Shown: one piece after another, positions 8,745 to 17,623 of the stretch
Layout of the letters: each line of letters opens with the position of its first letter
Numbering within the stretch: the stretch's first letter is position 1
The notes under the pieces: model-generated
The model's input: only the letters and a program-made list of their open reading frames with translations
Told to the model about the DNA's origin: nothing
The model's database searches: none
Program-made: the position numbers and the translations under genes
Assembly (NCBI RefSeq): GCF_900117425.1
Contig: NZ_FPEH01000024.1
Span: forward strand, 1-64,000
Length of the DNA: 64,000 nt
DNA from: Novosphingobium sp. NDB2Meth1
Lineage (GTDB): Bacteria; Pseudomonadota; Alphaproteobacteria; Sphingomonadales; Sphingomonadaceae
Reading direction: 5' to 3'

Positions 8745-9601
8745 CCGGCCTTTCGGATAATCACGCCATACGATGTCGTCACCCACTGCGCGATCTGCAG
8801 CTTCAGGTGGTTCTCCTGCGCGTAGGGCGGAACATCGATATGCAGATCGAGTGGCTGATCGCCCAGGTCGAAATTGAGCACGATGTCGTGGCCTTGCCTC
8901 CGCAGCCTGCGGGCCAGCGCGATCAAATCGCGCTTGCGGAACAGCACGGTCGAGGCGTTGTCGAGCGTCTTGTCGTCGGACTGGCAGTTGAATTCGGTGG
9001 TATGCACCGCCACCCCGCCCGGCTTGAGGCATTCGAGCGATGCCTCGATGAAGCGCAGACCATGGTCGATCGAGCCCAGATGTTCCAGCGCACAGGCGGA
9101 CCAGCAGAAATCGAAACCCCTTAGATCGCTGTCGATCCGGTTCATATCCATGAAGCGGAAATCGACGAGGCGGTTGAAGTCTTCGGGTGGGCATAGCCCG
9201 CGCCCATTGAGCACTTCCTTGCTGCGCGCGTGCTGATCGGTATCGACCCAGCCCTGCTCGGCCGCGCGTTCCGTGTCGAGGTCTGTGGCCGTGACGCCGA
9301 TCCCGCGCGCCGCAAAGGCTGCGGTCAAAGGTTCGTCGCCCACGCCGAAGCCCAGTCCGCGGCGCCCCGGCTGCAGCATGCCGGCGGTCTCCAGCGCTTG
9401 CAGGATGTAGCAGAATTCCCACTGCTTGCGGTGCGTGCTCGGGTTCTCGTAGATGGCATGGCACCATTGCGCATAGAGCGGGTCGAGCATCTGATTGTAG
9501 GTGCAGGCCTGCGAAACCGGCTGCGCGAACGACGCCTCGCCCGGGACGATAACGACCGGCGCGAACAGGCGCGTAAGCTGGCGCAAACTCTTCAACATCA
9601 T
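8741..9601 (-). CDS. Class I SAM-dependent methyltransferase
   Basis: A 286-residue methyltransferase. A glycine-rich SAM loop (GLGFGVGDEPL, about residues 82-92) is followed by TATDLDTE as the motif ending the second strand, and FDFCWSACALEHLGSIDHG plus LKPGGVAVHTTEFN are the later Rossmann motifs. The N-terminal 60 residues carry CTYNQMLDPLYAQWC. It overlaps the ABC ATPase stop by four bases and the TPR gene by four. It probably methylates a sugar or polymer terminus, perhaps as a chain-length or export cap; that is inference from its place next to a KpsM/T exporter. Confidence 0.82.
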   Translation of the reverse strand: MMLKSLRQLTRLFAPVVIVPGEASFAQPVSQACTYNQMLDPLYAQWCHAIYENPSTHRKQWEFCYILQALETAGMLQPGRRGLGFGVGDEPLTAAFAARGIGVTATDLDTERAAEQGWVDTDQHARSKEVLNGRGLCPPEDFNRLVDFRFMDMNRIDSDLRGFDFCWSACALEHLGSIDHGLRFIEASLECLKPGGVAVHTTEFNCQSDDKTLDNASTVLFRKRDLIALARRLRRQGHDIVLNFDLGDQPLDLHIDVPPYAQENHLKLQIAQWVTTSYGVIIRKAG

Positions 9602-10296
9602 GCAATCACCGGTTCGACAAATGGCCAGCCCGGGGGAGGCTTCCAGCCAATCAGTTCCTTGAAATCGGCATAGGCGTGCTCGAAATCATTGTATTCTTTG
9701 AATTTTCCGCCGTGCAGCACAGCCCACCGCGTGCAATTGTCACGGATATAGGCCGCATCATGCGAGACGATGACCATCGCGCGGTTGCCGCGGCGCTCGA
9801 ACAATTCGTGATTGCACTTGTCGTGGAACCGCGCGTCCCCGACCGAGGCGATCTCGTCGATCAGGAAGCAATCGAACTCGATGATCATCGAGATCGCAAA
9901 GGCAAGCCGCGCCTTCATTCCCGACGAATAGGAGCGCAGCGGCTCCCGCAGATAGGGGCCCAGTTCGGCGAATTCCTCGACGTAGGCCAGGTTGCGCTCG
10001 AAGTCCTGCTCGTAGACCCGGCTGATGAACCGGATGTTGTCGATCCCGGTGAGGTTGTACTGGAAGCCCCCGCCGAAGGCGAGCGGCCACGAGATTGACA
10101 GGCTGCTCTTGATGGTGCCGGCGGTCGGCTTCTCGGCGCCGCTGATCAGGCGCACCATGGTGGACTTGCCCGCGCCGTTCTGGCCGAGAATGCCCAGCCG
10201 CTCGCCCATGCCGAGATCGAAGCTGATGCCGTCCAGCACGAGCTTGTCGCCCATCCGGGTCGGGTAGACCTTGCGCAGATCGCGGACCGAGATCAT
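9598..10296 (-). CDS. kpsT: Capsular polysaccharide ABC exporter, ATP-binding subunit (KpsT-like)
   Basis: A 232-residue ABC ATPase. Walker A is GQNGAGKST (about residues 38-46), the signature is SYSSGMKAR, and Walker B is FDCFLIDE; VIVSHDAAYIRDNC is the H-loop. The weak signature (SSGMK rather than LSGGQ) and ISWPLAFGGGFQYNLTGIDN are typical of the KpsT/CtrD/BexA branch, which exports lipid-linked capsular polysaccharide across the inner membrane. It overlaps the permease gene by four bases and is followed by the methyltransferase. Confidence 0.92.
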   Translation of the reverse strand: MISVRDLRKVYPTRMGDKLVLDGISFDLGMGERLGILGQNGAGKSTMVRLISGAEKPTAGTIKSSLSISWPLAFGGGFQYNLTGIDNIRFISRVYEQDFERNLAYVEEFAELGPYLREPLRSYSSGMKARLAFAISMIIEFDCFLIDEIASVGDARFHDKCNHELFERRGNRAMVIVSHDAAYIRDNCTRWAVLHGGKFKEYNDFEHAYADFKELIGWKPPPGWPFVEPVIA

Positions 10297-11096
10297 TCAG
10301 GCACCACGACCTTGGCAACCTTGCGCACCTGGAACAGCGCCAGTCCGGTAAGCACGAGGCAGAACGGCAGGACATAGCTCAGGTTGTAGTGGGCCCGGGC
10401 TGCAGCGCCAAAATAGCCCTCGCGCACGATTTCCACGCCGTGCACCATCGGAAGATAGAGCACGACCTCCTGCGCCAGCTTGGGCAGGACATCGACCATG
10501 AACGCCGAGCCTGACAGCGGGAAGATCAGATAAGCGAGCGGGTGCCAGATCTTGTCGACCAACTCGTACTCGTGGGAAAGTGCGCCGAGCCAGATCGCGA
10601 GTGCCGATCCGAACCACGCGATGATCAGCCACCCGCCCGCAATCTCGAGAATGTCCTCGGGCGGAGCAAGCCAGCCGATCGAGATGAACAGCAGACCGAG
10701 CGTGGTGAACGAGATCGTCGCACCGCCGAATTCCAGCATCAGCCGTGCAACATAGATATCCAGCACGCGGATATTGCGGTGAAACAGCAAGGAAAGGCTG
10801 CCTTGCAGGGCGCCGATGCAGCGCCCGGGCATGTTGCGCCAGAGCAGCACGCTGGAATATCCGGTCAGCGCGAAGGCCACGATCGGCAGATTGCTGCCAT
10901 GCACCGACTTGGTCGCAGTCCACAGCGCGGTCACGCCGAGCGTGAAGATCATCGGCTCCACGAACAGCCACAGAAAGCCGATGTTGTGCCGTCCATAGCG
11001 CGTCAGCACCTCGCGCATGAACAACGCGCGCAGGATGCGCAGTTGCACCTGCAGGCTTTGCGCAAAGGTTGCTTGCTGCTGGACGGTGGCGGCCAT
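10293..11096 (-). CDS. kpsM: Capsular polysaccharide ABC exporter, permease (KpsM-like)
   Basis: A 267-residue ABC2-type permease. The N-terminal cytoplasmic part LRALFMREVLTRYGRHNIGFLWLFVEPM is typical of KpsM/CtrC/BexB, followed by about six hydrophobic segments and the late YLPMVHGVEIVREGYFG loop. It forms the inner-membrane channel with the adjacent ATPase. The start overlaps the KpsE-like gene stop by one base (TGATG). Confidence 0.92.
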   Translation of the reverse strand: MAATVQQQATFAQSLQVQLRILRALFMREVLTRYGRHNIGFLWLFVEPMIFTLGVTALWTATKSVHGSNLPIVAFALTGYSSVLLWRNMPGRCIGALQGSLSLLFHRNIRVLDIYVARLMLEFGGATISFTTLGLLFISIGWLAPPEDILEIAGGWLIIAWFGSALAIWLGALSHEYELVDKIWHPLAYLIFPLSGSAFMVDVLPKLAQEVVLYLPMVHGVEIVREGYFGAAARAHYNLSYVLPFCLVLTGLALFQVRKVAKVVVPE

Positions 11097-12193
11097 CAGT
11101 CGTGGTGCTCGCGAATGCCTGCGATCAGCGTGCGCAGGACGCCCCAGGCAACGAGGCCAAGGATGAAGGTGGCGAGGATGGCCTTCCAGCGATGCGGTTC
11201 GAGAGGATAGTCTGGGAGGTTCGGCTCGGCGATGCGCTCGACATAGGCCTGCTTGCGGCGTGCCTCGCTCTCGGCATCCTGCACCGAGGCAAGCGCCGAG
11301 GCGAGCTGCTTGGCGGCGACTTCGGCGTCGAGCTGCAGCGCGGCATAGCGCACCGCGTCACCCGACAGCGAATCCGGCGCGCCGGCGATCTGCCCGGTCT
11401 GGTCGGCAATTTCCTTGCCAAGCGCGGCGATGCGCGTGCGCAGTGTGGGGATCTGCGGGTTCTCCGGCGTGTACTGCTGCATCTGCGCGAGTTCGGTCCT
11501 CGCGCCGATCAGTTCGTCCTGTAGCTTCGAGACCATCTGCAGCCGCACCGCCGCTTCCTTCTCGGGATCGAGAATCCGGCGCGCGTTCCGGAATTGCGCC
11601 AGCGCCACGGCGGCATTGCGCGCCCGGTCCTTGGCCCGGTCGACCTCGGCCTGCGCCAGCGCGATCGTGTCCTTCTGGGCGCGGTCATTCAACCGGTTCA
11701 CCAGCTGTTCGGCATGGCCGAGCAGCCGTTGGTTGATCATCTGGGCATCGCGGGGCGAGAACGCTGAAACCGATAGCCGCGTCACTTGCGTCCCGGTGTC
11801 GAACTCGATGCCCACCTTGTGCGAAAAGTAAGCGTAAAAGTGCTCGAAAGTCCGCCCGTTGAACCATCCTCCGAAACGGTCGAACATCGAGAGGCCGTCG
11901 TGCGAGAAAGCCTTCTGTATCGCTCCATCGCGATTGGCATCGCGCAGCGCATCGCGGGAGCGCACATACTCGACCACCGCATAGCTCTTGTCGCCCGAAA
12001 CGGAAAATCCGGCTCCGCCGAGGACCAGACCGAGGGCGGAGCTGGCTTGCTTTTCAGGGCTGCGCACCACGAAGCGAGCCTCGGATATGTAGATGTCCGC
12101 GGCGAACAGCGCGAAATACAGCGTGGCGACCATCGTCGGCAGCACGACAGCCAGCAGAAACAGGGAATCGGTGAAGGGGAAACGTTTCAACAC
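11096..12193 (-). CDS. kpsE: Capsule export inner-membrane protein (KpsE/CtrB type)
   Basis: A 365-residue polysaccharide co-polymerase-like protein. It has a hydrophobic segment at about residues 8-32, a periplasmic part that includes YISEARFVVRSPEK, long helices with heptad pattern at about 160-300 (AQAEVDRAKDRARNAAVALAQF), and a second membrane segment near the C-terminus (ILATFILGLVAWGVLRTLI). This matches KpsE/BexC/CtrB, which link the ABC exporter to the outer-membrane channel. It is followed directly by the KpsM- and KpsT-like genes. Confidence 0.9.
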   Translation of the reverse strand: MLKRFPFTDSLFLLAVVLPTMVATLYFALFAADIYISEARFVVRSPEKQASSALGLVLGGAGFSVSGDKSYAVVEYVRSRDALRDANRDGAIQKAFSHDGLSMFDRFGGWFNGRTFEHFYAYFSHKVGIEFDTGTQVTRLSVSAFSPRDAQMINQRLLGHAEQLVNRLNDRAQKDTIALAQAEVDRAKDRARNAAVALAQFRNARRILDPEKEAAVRLQMVSKLQDELIGARTELAQMQQYTPENPQIPTLRTRIAALGKEIADQTGQIAGAPDSLSGDAVRYAALQLDAEVAAKQLASALASVQDAESEARRKQAYVERIAEPNLPDYPLEPHRWKAILATFILGLVAWGVLRTLIAGIREHHD

Positions 12194-12242
12194 GGACAGT
12201 ATGATCTTTCGTGAGGCCTCGGGCAGCGCACCGATCGGGCGC

Positions 12243-13526
12243 TTACTCGTTCAGCATGGCATGCCGGCCTTCAGATACGGGCGGGAAGGGCTGCTGTTCG
12301 GCCGCGCGATAGAGGGGGCGCGGTGCCGCTCCCTGCGAGTGGGGTATCGCGCCGAACGATCGGGGCAACACCTTGAGTTGGTCGAGCCAGTCCTCGATCT
12401 GCGCGAAATGCGCGCTCCAGGTCGGCGGTGAGTAGTCCTTCAGCATCCGCAACTGGCGCGCCCGTTCGGGGCATTGATCAAGGAACGACAAGATCATCCG
12501 TTCCCACGAGATGGCATCGAGTGGGTCCAGCAGCGTTGGAATCCCGCAGCCGATTTCGCGGAAGCAAGGCAGATCGCTGGCGATCACCGGTGTGCCCAAT
12601 GCCATGGCTTCCACCACCGGCAGGCCGAAGCCTTCGGCAAACGAGGGTAGCAGGAGCGCCTGCGCAGACCGGATCCAGCGGCCAAGTTCGGCATCTTCGC
12701 AATGCGAAAGGATCGTGACGTGATCCCGGATGCCGCGTCCACGATCGAGCATGTTGTCGACATGCGAAGCTTCGGCGCCCTTCTGACCGATCAGCACCAG
12801 CTTTGGCGCTGCGCGCCCAAGGCGCTCGACCAGGCGCTGCCAGATCTGCAGCAGCATGAAATGGTTCTTGCGGCCCTCGATTGTGCCGACGCACACGAAA
12901 TGGCGCCCAGGCATGATCGGAACGACGTCCGGCGAGCCGAGGTTCGCACCTGCCAGCCACGCCGCAGTGATCGGGGGGATCGGAATGCCGTGGCTGCGCC
13001 CGAACGATTCCAGTTCGTCCGCGGTGGAGCGCGAGTTTGCGATCACGCCAGCCGACGAGAACAGCGCGTTTATCACCCGTCCGCGGTGGCGCTCGATCGC
13101 TTCCGTGCGGCAGAACTCGGCATGGGTCAGCGGGATCAGGTCGTGGATCAGATAGACCGGCTTGACGTTGTTTCGCCGGGTCCAGTCCGGGAGGCTGGCA
13201 AGGTCGATGTCGGTATGGCCCACGTTGAGATAGAACGCGCCATTGCCGTCGATCCGTCTCGGCGCCATGGCTAAAGCGCGCGGTGCAAGCGCTGCCAGCC
13301 GACTCTGGAACTCGCTGTCAGGCAAATCGAGCGCGGCAAACAATTCATCCGAGTGGCGCGGCGTGAGCACGCGGGCAATGCCGCGATGCTGTACGACCGC
13401 CAGAGCGCGATCAGCAAAATTGCGCAGATAGGCGTAGCAAACCCGGTCGATACCCGTCGGAAGTCGACGCGACCAGCTGCGCCAGACAAGGCGGCTTACG
13501 TCAAGAAGGAATGGGCGATCAGCCAT
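12243..13526 (-). CDS. Glycosyltransferase family 4
   Basis: A 427-residue GT4 enzyme. The N-terminus RPFLLDVSRLVWRSW plus TGIDRVCYAYL is a variant seen in capsule-locus GT4 proteins; VCVGTIEGRKNH begins the C-terminal Rossmann domain, and [28 protein letters not shown] is the donor-binding signature. Last 35 residues are Pro- and Gln-rich and probably disordered. It ends 50 bases before the KpsE-like gene and is the first gene of the long operon. Sugar specificity unknown. Confidence 0.88.
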   Translation of the reverse strand: MADRPFLLDVSRLVWRSWSRRLPTGIDRVCYAYLRNFADRALAVVQHRGIARVLTPRHSDELFAALDLPDSEFQSRLAALAPRALAMAPRRIDGNGAFYLNVGHTDIDLASLPDWTRRNNVKPVYLIHDLIPLTHAEFCRTEAIERHRGRVINALFSSAGVIANSRSTADELESFGRSHGIPIPPITAAWLAGANLGSPDVVPIMPGRHFVCVGTIEGRKNHFMLLQIWQRLVERLGRAAPKLVLIGQKGAEASHVDNMLDRGRGIRDHVTILSHCEDAELGRWIRSAQALLLPSFAEGFGLPVVEAMALGTPVIASDLPCFREIGCGIPTLLDPLDAISWERMILSFLDQCPERARQLRMLKDYSPPTWSAHFAQIEDWLDQLKVLPRSFGAIPHSQGAAPRPLYRAAEQQPFPPVSEGRHAMLNE

Positions 13527-13915
13527 TTCAGAAGGTCAACTCGCGTGAGGTTCGGCCAGCATGATGATCCACTCCGTTCGCTACTGCGCAATGGCACGCG
13601 CGCATTGGTTCCTGTATGTCCCTCGTAGCTCTAATACCCAAGAACCGGAACGGTGACGGCATGCAATAAATCGCTTTGCGAAAGCCCCTCATCCAACCTG
13701 AAGTAGCACGAGTGCTTTCGCGCTCGCAACACGGCAATATCAGTATGCCAAAGGGGCAAATTCGAACTAACACCATTATGGATCAATTTGACGAACCGGT
13801 ATGAAAGTTTGCATGCAAGCTGTTGCTTGTAGTCATCAGACCTGTTCAAAAGCGATGAAATGTTTTGTGGATGCGGTAAACTGCAAGCATTGAAACAATG
13901 TCGTCTCGGGCCGGC
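13527..13915. promoter_or_regulatory. AT-rich intergenic region, likely capsule operon promoter
   Basis: About 390 bases between two minus-strand glycosyltransferase genes, clearly richer in A and T than both. Frames of 70-80 residues exist on the minus strand (for example ending at 13631) but have no protein-like features. The position, directly upstream of the eleven-gene set, makes it the most likely site of the operon promoter. No specific box was identified with confidence. Confidence 0.4.
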
Positions 13916-15040
13916 TCACAACGCGAGAACATGTCGATAAACCTCAAGATTTTGCGCTGCAAAACGCTGCCAGGAGAATTCTGCAGCCCGGGCCGGCCCG
14001 GCATTGCGCATGTGTTCGGCAAGGTTTGGTTCATCTAGAACCCGGCGCAACGCTTGCGACATCGCGCGCGTGTCGTGCACCGGTGCGAGCAATCCGGCGC
14101 CGCCCAGAACCTCCGGCATTGCGGAATGATCAGAAGCGACGACAGGACAGCCGCACGCCATGGCCTCAAGCAGGGGTAACCCGAATCCTTCGCAGAAAGA
14201 CGGGTGCAGCAGGCAGTCCGCCGCAGCGTAGAGCGCGACGAGCTGCGCATCGTCTACTGCTTCGAGAAAATGGACCCGGTCCGCAATACCCAGATTTGCC
14301 GCAAGGCGGCGCAAGTCCTCTGCATTTCTGCTGAGTCGCTGGACGAATACGAGGCTTGTGTCAGTCCGGTTGCTACAGGCTTCGGCAAAGACGCGCAGGG
14401 CGCCTTCATGGTTCTTGTAGGGCACATATTGCCCCACTGTGAGTACGATTCGCTGCCCGGCTGGCAAGCCCAGCCCGGCAAGCTTTTCGGCGGCGTTGGC
14501 GACAGGACGGTACTCTCCTGCCACGCCGAGCAGCGCAGCGTGCACCCGGCCGGCCAGGTCCGGGTTCCAATGAAGCAATTCCTGCTTGCTCGCCTCGCTG
14601 ACCGTGGTGATCGCAGCCGCGCTGCGCAGGGCCCGGTTGATGCCGTGGCGATAGAAACGCCGTTCGAGCGAGCGGGAGAACCGCGCCTTGCACCAGTCCG
14701 GATTGGTGAGCCACATGATGTCATGCACCGTCGTCACGCATGGCATCGCAAGGCCTGCCGGCATGATGTTGAACGTCGCGTGAAACAAATCCACGTCCTC
14801 CAGCGGCGCCTTGCGCGTGAGCCACCACATTGTTGCAGGACTGTTTGCCGCAGCATGAACGACAATCTCCCGCACGTTGCCGGCTGCCGAAAGCCTTGCC
14901 GGTGCATCTGCGCGCTTCAGAAAGATGAAATTCACATCCGGCGCCAAAACTGGCAGATAATCCGCCAACGCCTGCTGCACTTTCCCGATTCCACTGGGGC
15001 GTGGGCCGATATAGCGGCAGTCAACACAGATCTTAGTCAT
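13916..15040 (-). CDS. Glycosyltransferase family 4
   Basis: A 374-residue GT4 enzyme resembling mannosyltransferase-type capsule enzymes. MTKICVDCRYIGPRPSGIGKV opens the acceptor domain, VTTVHDIMWL follows, RIVLTVGQYVPYKNHEGAL starts the donor domain and LHPSFCEGFGLPLLEAMACGCPVVASD is the nucleotide-sugar signature. The ATG at 15040 gives the standard N-terminus; a GTG at 15064 would add eight residues. It is separated from the main operon by an AT-rich gap, so it may have its own promoter. Confidence 0.88.
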   Translation of the reverse strand: MTKICVDCRYIGPRPSGIGKVQQALADYLPVLAPDVNFIFLKRADAPARLSAAGNVREIVVHAAANSPATMWWLTRKAPLEDVDLFHATFNIMPAGLAMPCVTTVHDIMWLTNPDWCKARFSRSLERRFYRHGINRALRSAAAITTVSEASKQELLHWNPDLAGRVHAALLGVAGEYRPVANAAEKLAGLGLPAGQRIVLTVGQYVPYKNHEGALRVFAEACSNRTDTSLVFVQRLSRNAEDLRRLAANLGIADRVHFLEAVDDAQLVALYAAADCLLHPSFCEGFGLPLLEAMACGCPVVASDHSAMPEVLGGAGLLAPVHDTRAMSQALRRVLDEPNLAEHMRNAGPARAAEFSWQRFAAQNLEVYRHVLAL

Positions 15041-15399
15041 GGAATACAGGGATTCTTCTAGCACATGTGGCAGAAATGTGACGATAATATGATTATCTTA
15101 TCTCAGAAAGTAGCCTTATACGAAGCAATATGATAGTCCAATTGAAAATGGTTTCTGCGCGATACGTCTTCATTTTGGAGTTATCTGGCGGAGCGCGCAT
15201 CGATGAAATCATTGATCCCCAACTGCCTTTCCTGTCAGATTTCCGCGGAACATACCTTCCACCGTTCAACCTGCTCCCCTCCCCGGCGCAACGTATCGAC
15301 TCGCACCCCATTCGTGGTGCTGCCAAGCCAGACGATCACACGCCGTCTGAATTGCTGCGTGTCATGACGCTGTCTCGCTGCTGACCCAACCTGAATGGC
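15041..15399. other. Divergent intergenic region, no gene supported
   Basis: About 360 bases between the minus-strand glycosyltransferase and the plus-strand CDP-alcohol phosphatidyltransferase. The first 130 bases are AT-rich and should hold the divergent promoters. An 84-codon plus-strand frame (15130-15384) is open but has no recognisable protein character, and I do not call it. Confidence 0.4.
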
Positions 15400-16569
15400 A
15401 TGAACTTGATGAACGACAGACAACGAGGTCTGGATCCGGTTTTTCCCCTAGATGAGGGCGACCAGAAGCCAGCAGCCCTGCGGACAAGGCACATCGTTTT
15501 TCCGGATGCGCGCACGGCCGAATACCTCGTCGCCGGTCTGCCCTTGGCAGCTAGGCTGGTCCACGCGCTGTCGCTGGATGGCGCAGCTGAGCCGGGATGC
15601 ACGATCGCTGCAACCGTTGCGGAAGGATCCTGGACGCCTTCACAACGGTGTCGCGATGAATGCAACCGGCTTTGCGGCGGCCTCTCGTTGCGTCTCGGTG
15701 GAGATGCAGAGCCGGCGCGCGGCGCAATGGTGTTCGGTGCGCTTGATCTGCTGGCCGGCCTGACACGACAGGTGCGGGAGGCCCTTGGCAAACGTGCGCC
15801 GCGAGCGACAAGTCCATCGTCAAAAGCGCCCGTCGTCGCCGAGGCGGCTTTGCGCGAGGCGGACCACCTCTTGCTGCTTGCCACCTCCAAACCGCAGGAT
15901 GGGCTGTTTTCGCGTCTGTTCAACCGCCCAGTGTCGCGCGCGATCACGCGGCGCCTGCTGCGCCACGCCTGGATACAGCCGCTTCACGCCACGGCGGGAA
16001 CGGCGCTTCTCGCCAGCCTGATGCTTGCAGTGATGCTGACGTCTCCGGTGAATGGAGCCGTCTTCGGCGCGCTGCTGTTTCAGGCTGCGTCGATCTTCGA
16101 CGGGGTGGACGGCGAGATCGCCCGCGCTACGTTCCGTACTTCACCCGCAGGTGCCCGGCTCGATAGCCTGATCGATGCAGCGACAAATCTGGCTTTTGTG
16201 GCCGGCCTGTCGATCAATCTCTGGCTGCGCGGTGATGCTTCGGCGGCCTACGCTGGTCTTGCCGGCCTTGTGCTCTTGCTGGCAGGCTTGTCCCAGATCG
16301 GACGGCGCGCGCAGAAGCAGGGTGAACCGATCAATTTCGAAGCGGTCAAAATCCACCTTCGGCGGAATCCGAAGCGTCGCTGGCTGGTCGATCTCGTCAT
16401 CTGGCTGACGATGCGCGATTTCATCGCCTTTGCCGCAGCGCTGTTGGCGGTGCTCGGCAAGGTGATCTGGGTGCCCTTCATATTCCTTTCCGTCGCGATA
16501 TGCTGGTTCGTGGCAATCACCGTGCTTCTGGCCAGGAGCGCGATCCGCACGTCCGGCGCAGCGAGTTGA
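15400..16569 (+). CDS. CDP-alcohol phosphatidyltransferase family membrane protein
   Basis: A 389-residue protein. The C-terminal half (about 175-385) is a membrane CDP-alcohol phosphotransferase: the signature DGxxAR(8)G(3)D(3)D reads DGEIAR, then GARLDSLID, within about six hydrophobic segments, preceded by LFNRPVSRAITRRLLRHAW. Such enzymes move a phospho-alcohol from a CDP-linked donor to an acceptor such as inositol phosphate. The first 150 residues are soluble, and in this position archaeal and bacterial relatives carry a nucleotidyltransferase domain, but no intact nucleotide-binding motif is visible here. It diverges from the capsule genes. Product unknown. Confidence 0.78.
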   Translation: MNLMNDRQRGLDPVFPLDEGDQKPAALRTRHIVFPDARTAEYLVAGLPLAARLVHALSLDGAAEPGCTIAATVAEGSWTPSQRCRDECNRLCGGLSLRLGGDAEPARGAMVFGALDLLAGLTRQVREALGKRAPRATSPSSKAPVVAEAALREADHLLLLATSKPQDGLFSRLFNRPVSRAITRRLLRHAWIQPLHATAGTALLASLMLAVMLTSPVNGAVFGALLFQAASIFDGVDGEIARATFRTSPAGARLDSLIDAATNLAFVAGLSINLWLRGDASAAYAGLAGLVLLLAGLSQIGRRAQKQGEPINFEAVKIHLRRNPKRRWLVDLVIWLTMRDFIAFAAALLAVLGKVIWVPFIFLSVAICWFVAITVLLARSAIRTSGAAS

Positions 16570-16735
16570 GCAGAGCATTTGGCACATCACGCTCGCGGGC
16601 AGTGGCGAAGTCAGCAGCAATAGATGCTCGCGAGGAGCGCTGAGATTCTGCGTCTCCGGGGACGCCAGCCCGGATGTGCCACACTTCGATTTTGTGTCCG
16701 CTCGCCATCTCGGCAGGCGGTCTTGTTCTGAACGG

Positions 16736-17416
16736 TCAAAGATCGACACGCAGCTCCGCCGGAAAGCGCCCCCCGGTCGAATACTGGAACGCGCCATTGG
16801 CGAAGACCTGCCAGCCGCAATCGTCGAACACATCGGCGATCTGCTGGCGCAGCAGCGCCTTCGCTGATGCCGCGCTGAAGCGGTAGCGCGCGCCAAGGCC
16901 GATCATCTCGCGCTGTGGTGCGGAGAGGCCACTGCCGACATTGTCGATCCGCGAGGACAGGCTCTCCGCCGCCAGATCAAGCGAAAGCGGACTCGTGCCG
17001 CCGTCCGATCGCCAGTCGATCGAGGCGATGCTGCACCTCCTGATGCTGCCAATCGGACGCGGCCCGATCCTGCCGCTATCGACAAGCTCGCCGCGAATGC
17101 GCGAATCTCGCAGGACATTGCCGAGCACCACCTTGAGGCCGGGCCGCAGCGCGCCTGTCAGCGACATCTCGACACCCCGGTTGGAGGACGTGCCAAGCTC
17201 GCGATAGTTCGCCTGCTCATCGAGGTTGCAATAAGGCTTGGTGATCGAGAACACGCCCGCCACGAGGCCGAGCGCAGGCGTCAAAGTATAGCGCAGCCCC
17301 AGATCGGTCTGGTTGGTGCGGATGGCCGGATGCACCGCGCCGCGGTTGACGGCATCGGCAGGCGCCACCGCCATTTCCTCAAAGCCCCGAACACGCCCGC
17401 CATAAAGTGCGCGCTT
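16736..17416 (-). pseudogene. TonB-dependent receptor, C-terminal fragment
   Basis: A minus-strand frame beginning near ALYGGRVRGFEEMAVAPADAV and running through PAIRTNQTDLGLRYTLTPALGLVAGVF to the terminal FPAELRVDL. These are the last beta strands of a TonB-dependent outer-membrane receptor, siderophore type; a full receptor has 650-800 residues, here about 225 remain. The upstream part, including the plug domain and TonB box, is missing, and an IS110-type remnant lies where it should continue. A Met at 17374 could start translation, but a barrel this short should not be functional. Confidence 0.8.
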
Positions 17417-17464
17417 GTTGGCATGCTGCCCCTGGCGGCAAGCAACGCCCCCGCTGGGAGAACG

Positions 17465-17600
17465 CCCCTGTGCTACGTCGGATTGGACATTTCGCTGTCT
17501 TGCGCCTCGGTTTGTGTTGTCGATCAGGAAGGCGCGGTTCTTTGTGAGACGATGTTGCCGGCTGAGGTCGCAGACATTGCTCGCTACAGGGAGGGGCTGC
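17465..17600 (+). mobile_element. IS110-family transposase N-terminal remnant
   Basis: A plus-strand frame reads YVGLDISLSCASVCVVDQEG and continues AVLCETMLPAEVADIARYREG. This is the N-terminal DEDD (RuvC-like) part of IS110-family transposases, including the first catalytic Asp in GLDIS. Similarity stops at about 17600, where the downstream hairpin of the RTX gene begins. Only about 45 of roughly 340 residues remain, so it is inactive. It abuts the broken TonB receptor, suggesting the element caused or marks the deletion. Confidence 0.72.
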
Positions 17601-17614
17601 AGCGAGCCCCTCCC
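17589..17614 (-). terminator. Hairpin downstream of the RTX protein gene
   Basis: Ten-base perfect inverted repeat (GGGAGGGGCT at 17589-17598 with its complement at 17605-17614) around a six-base loop, starting ten bases after the stop of the minus-strand RTX gene. The stem is strong but no T-run follows, so it may stop transcription with help or protect the mRNA end. Confidence 0.55.
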
Positions 17615-17623
17615 ATCGGCGCA

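Noticed and set aside
8745..9605. N-terminal extension of the TPR gene upstream of 8744
   Set aside because: It overlaps the methyltransferase completely in another frame and has no protein-like features; the ATG at 8744 gives the coupled start.
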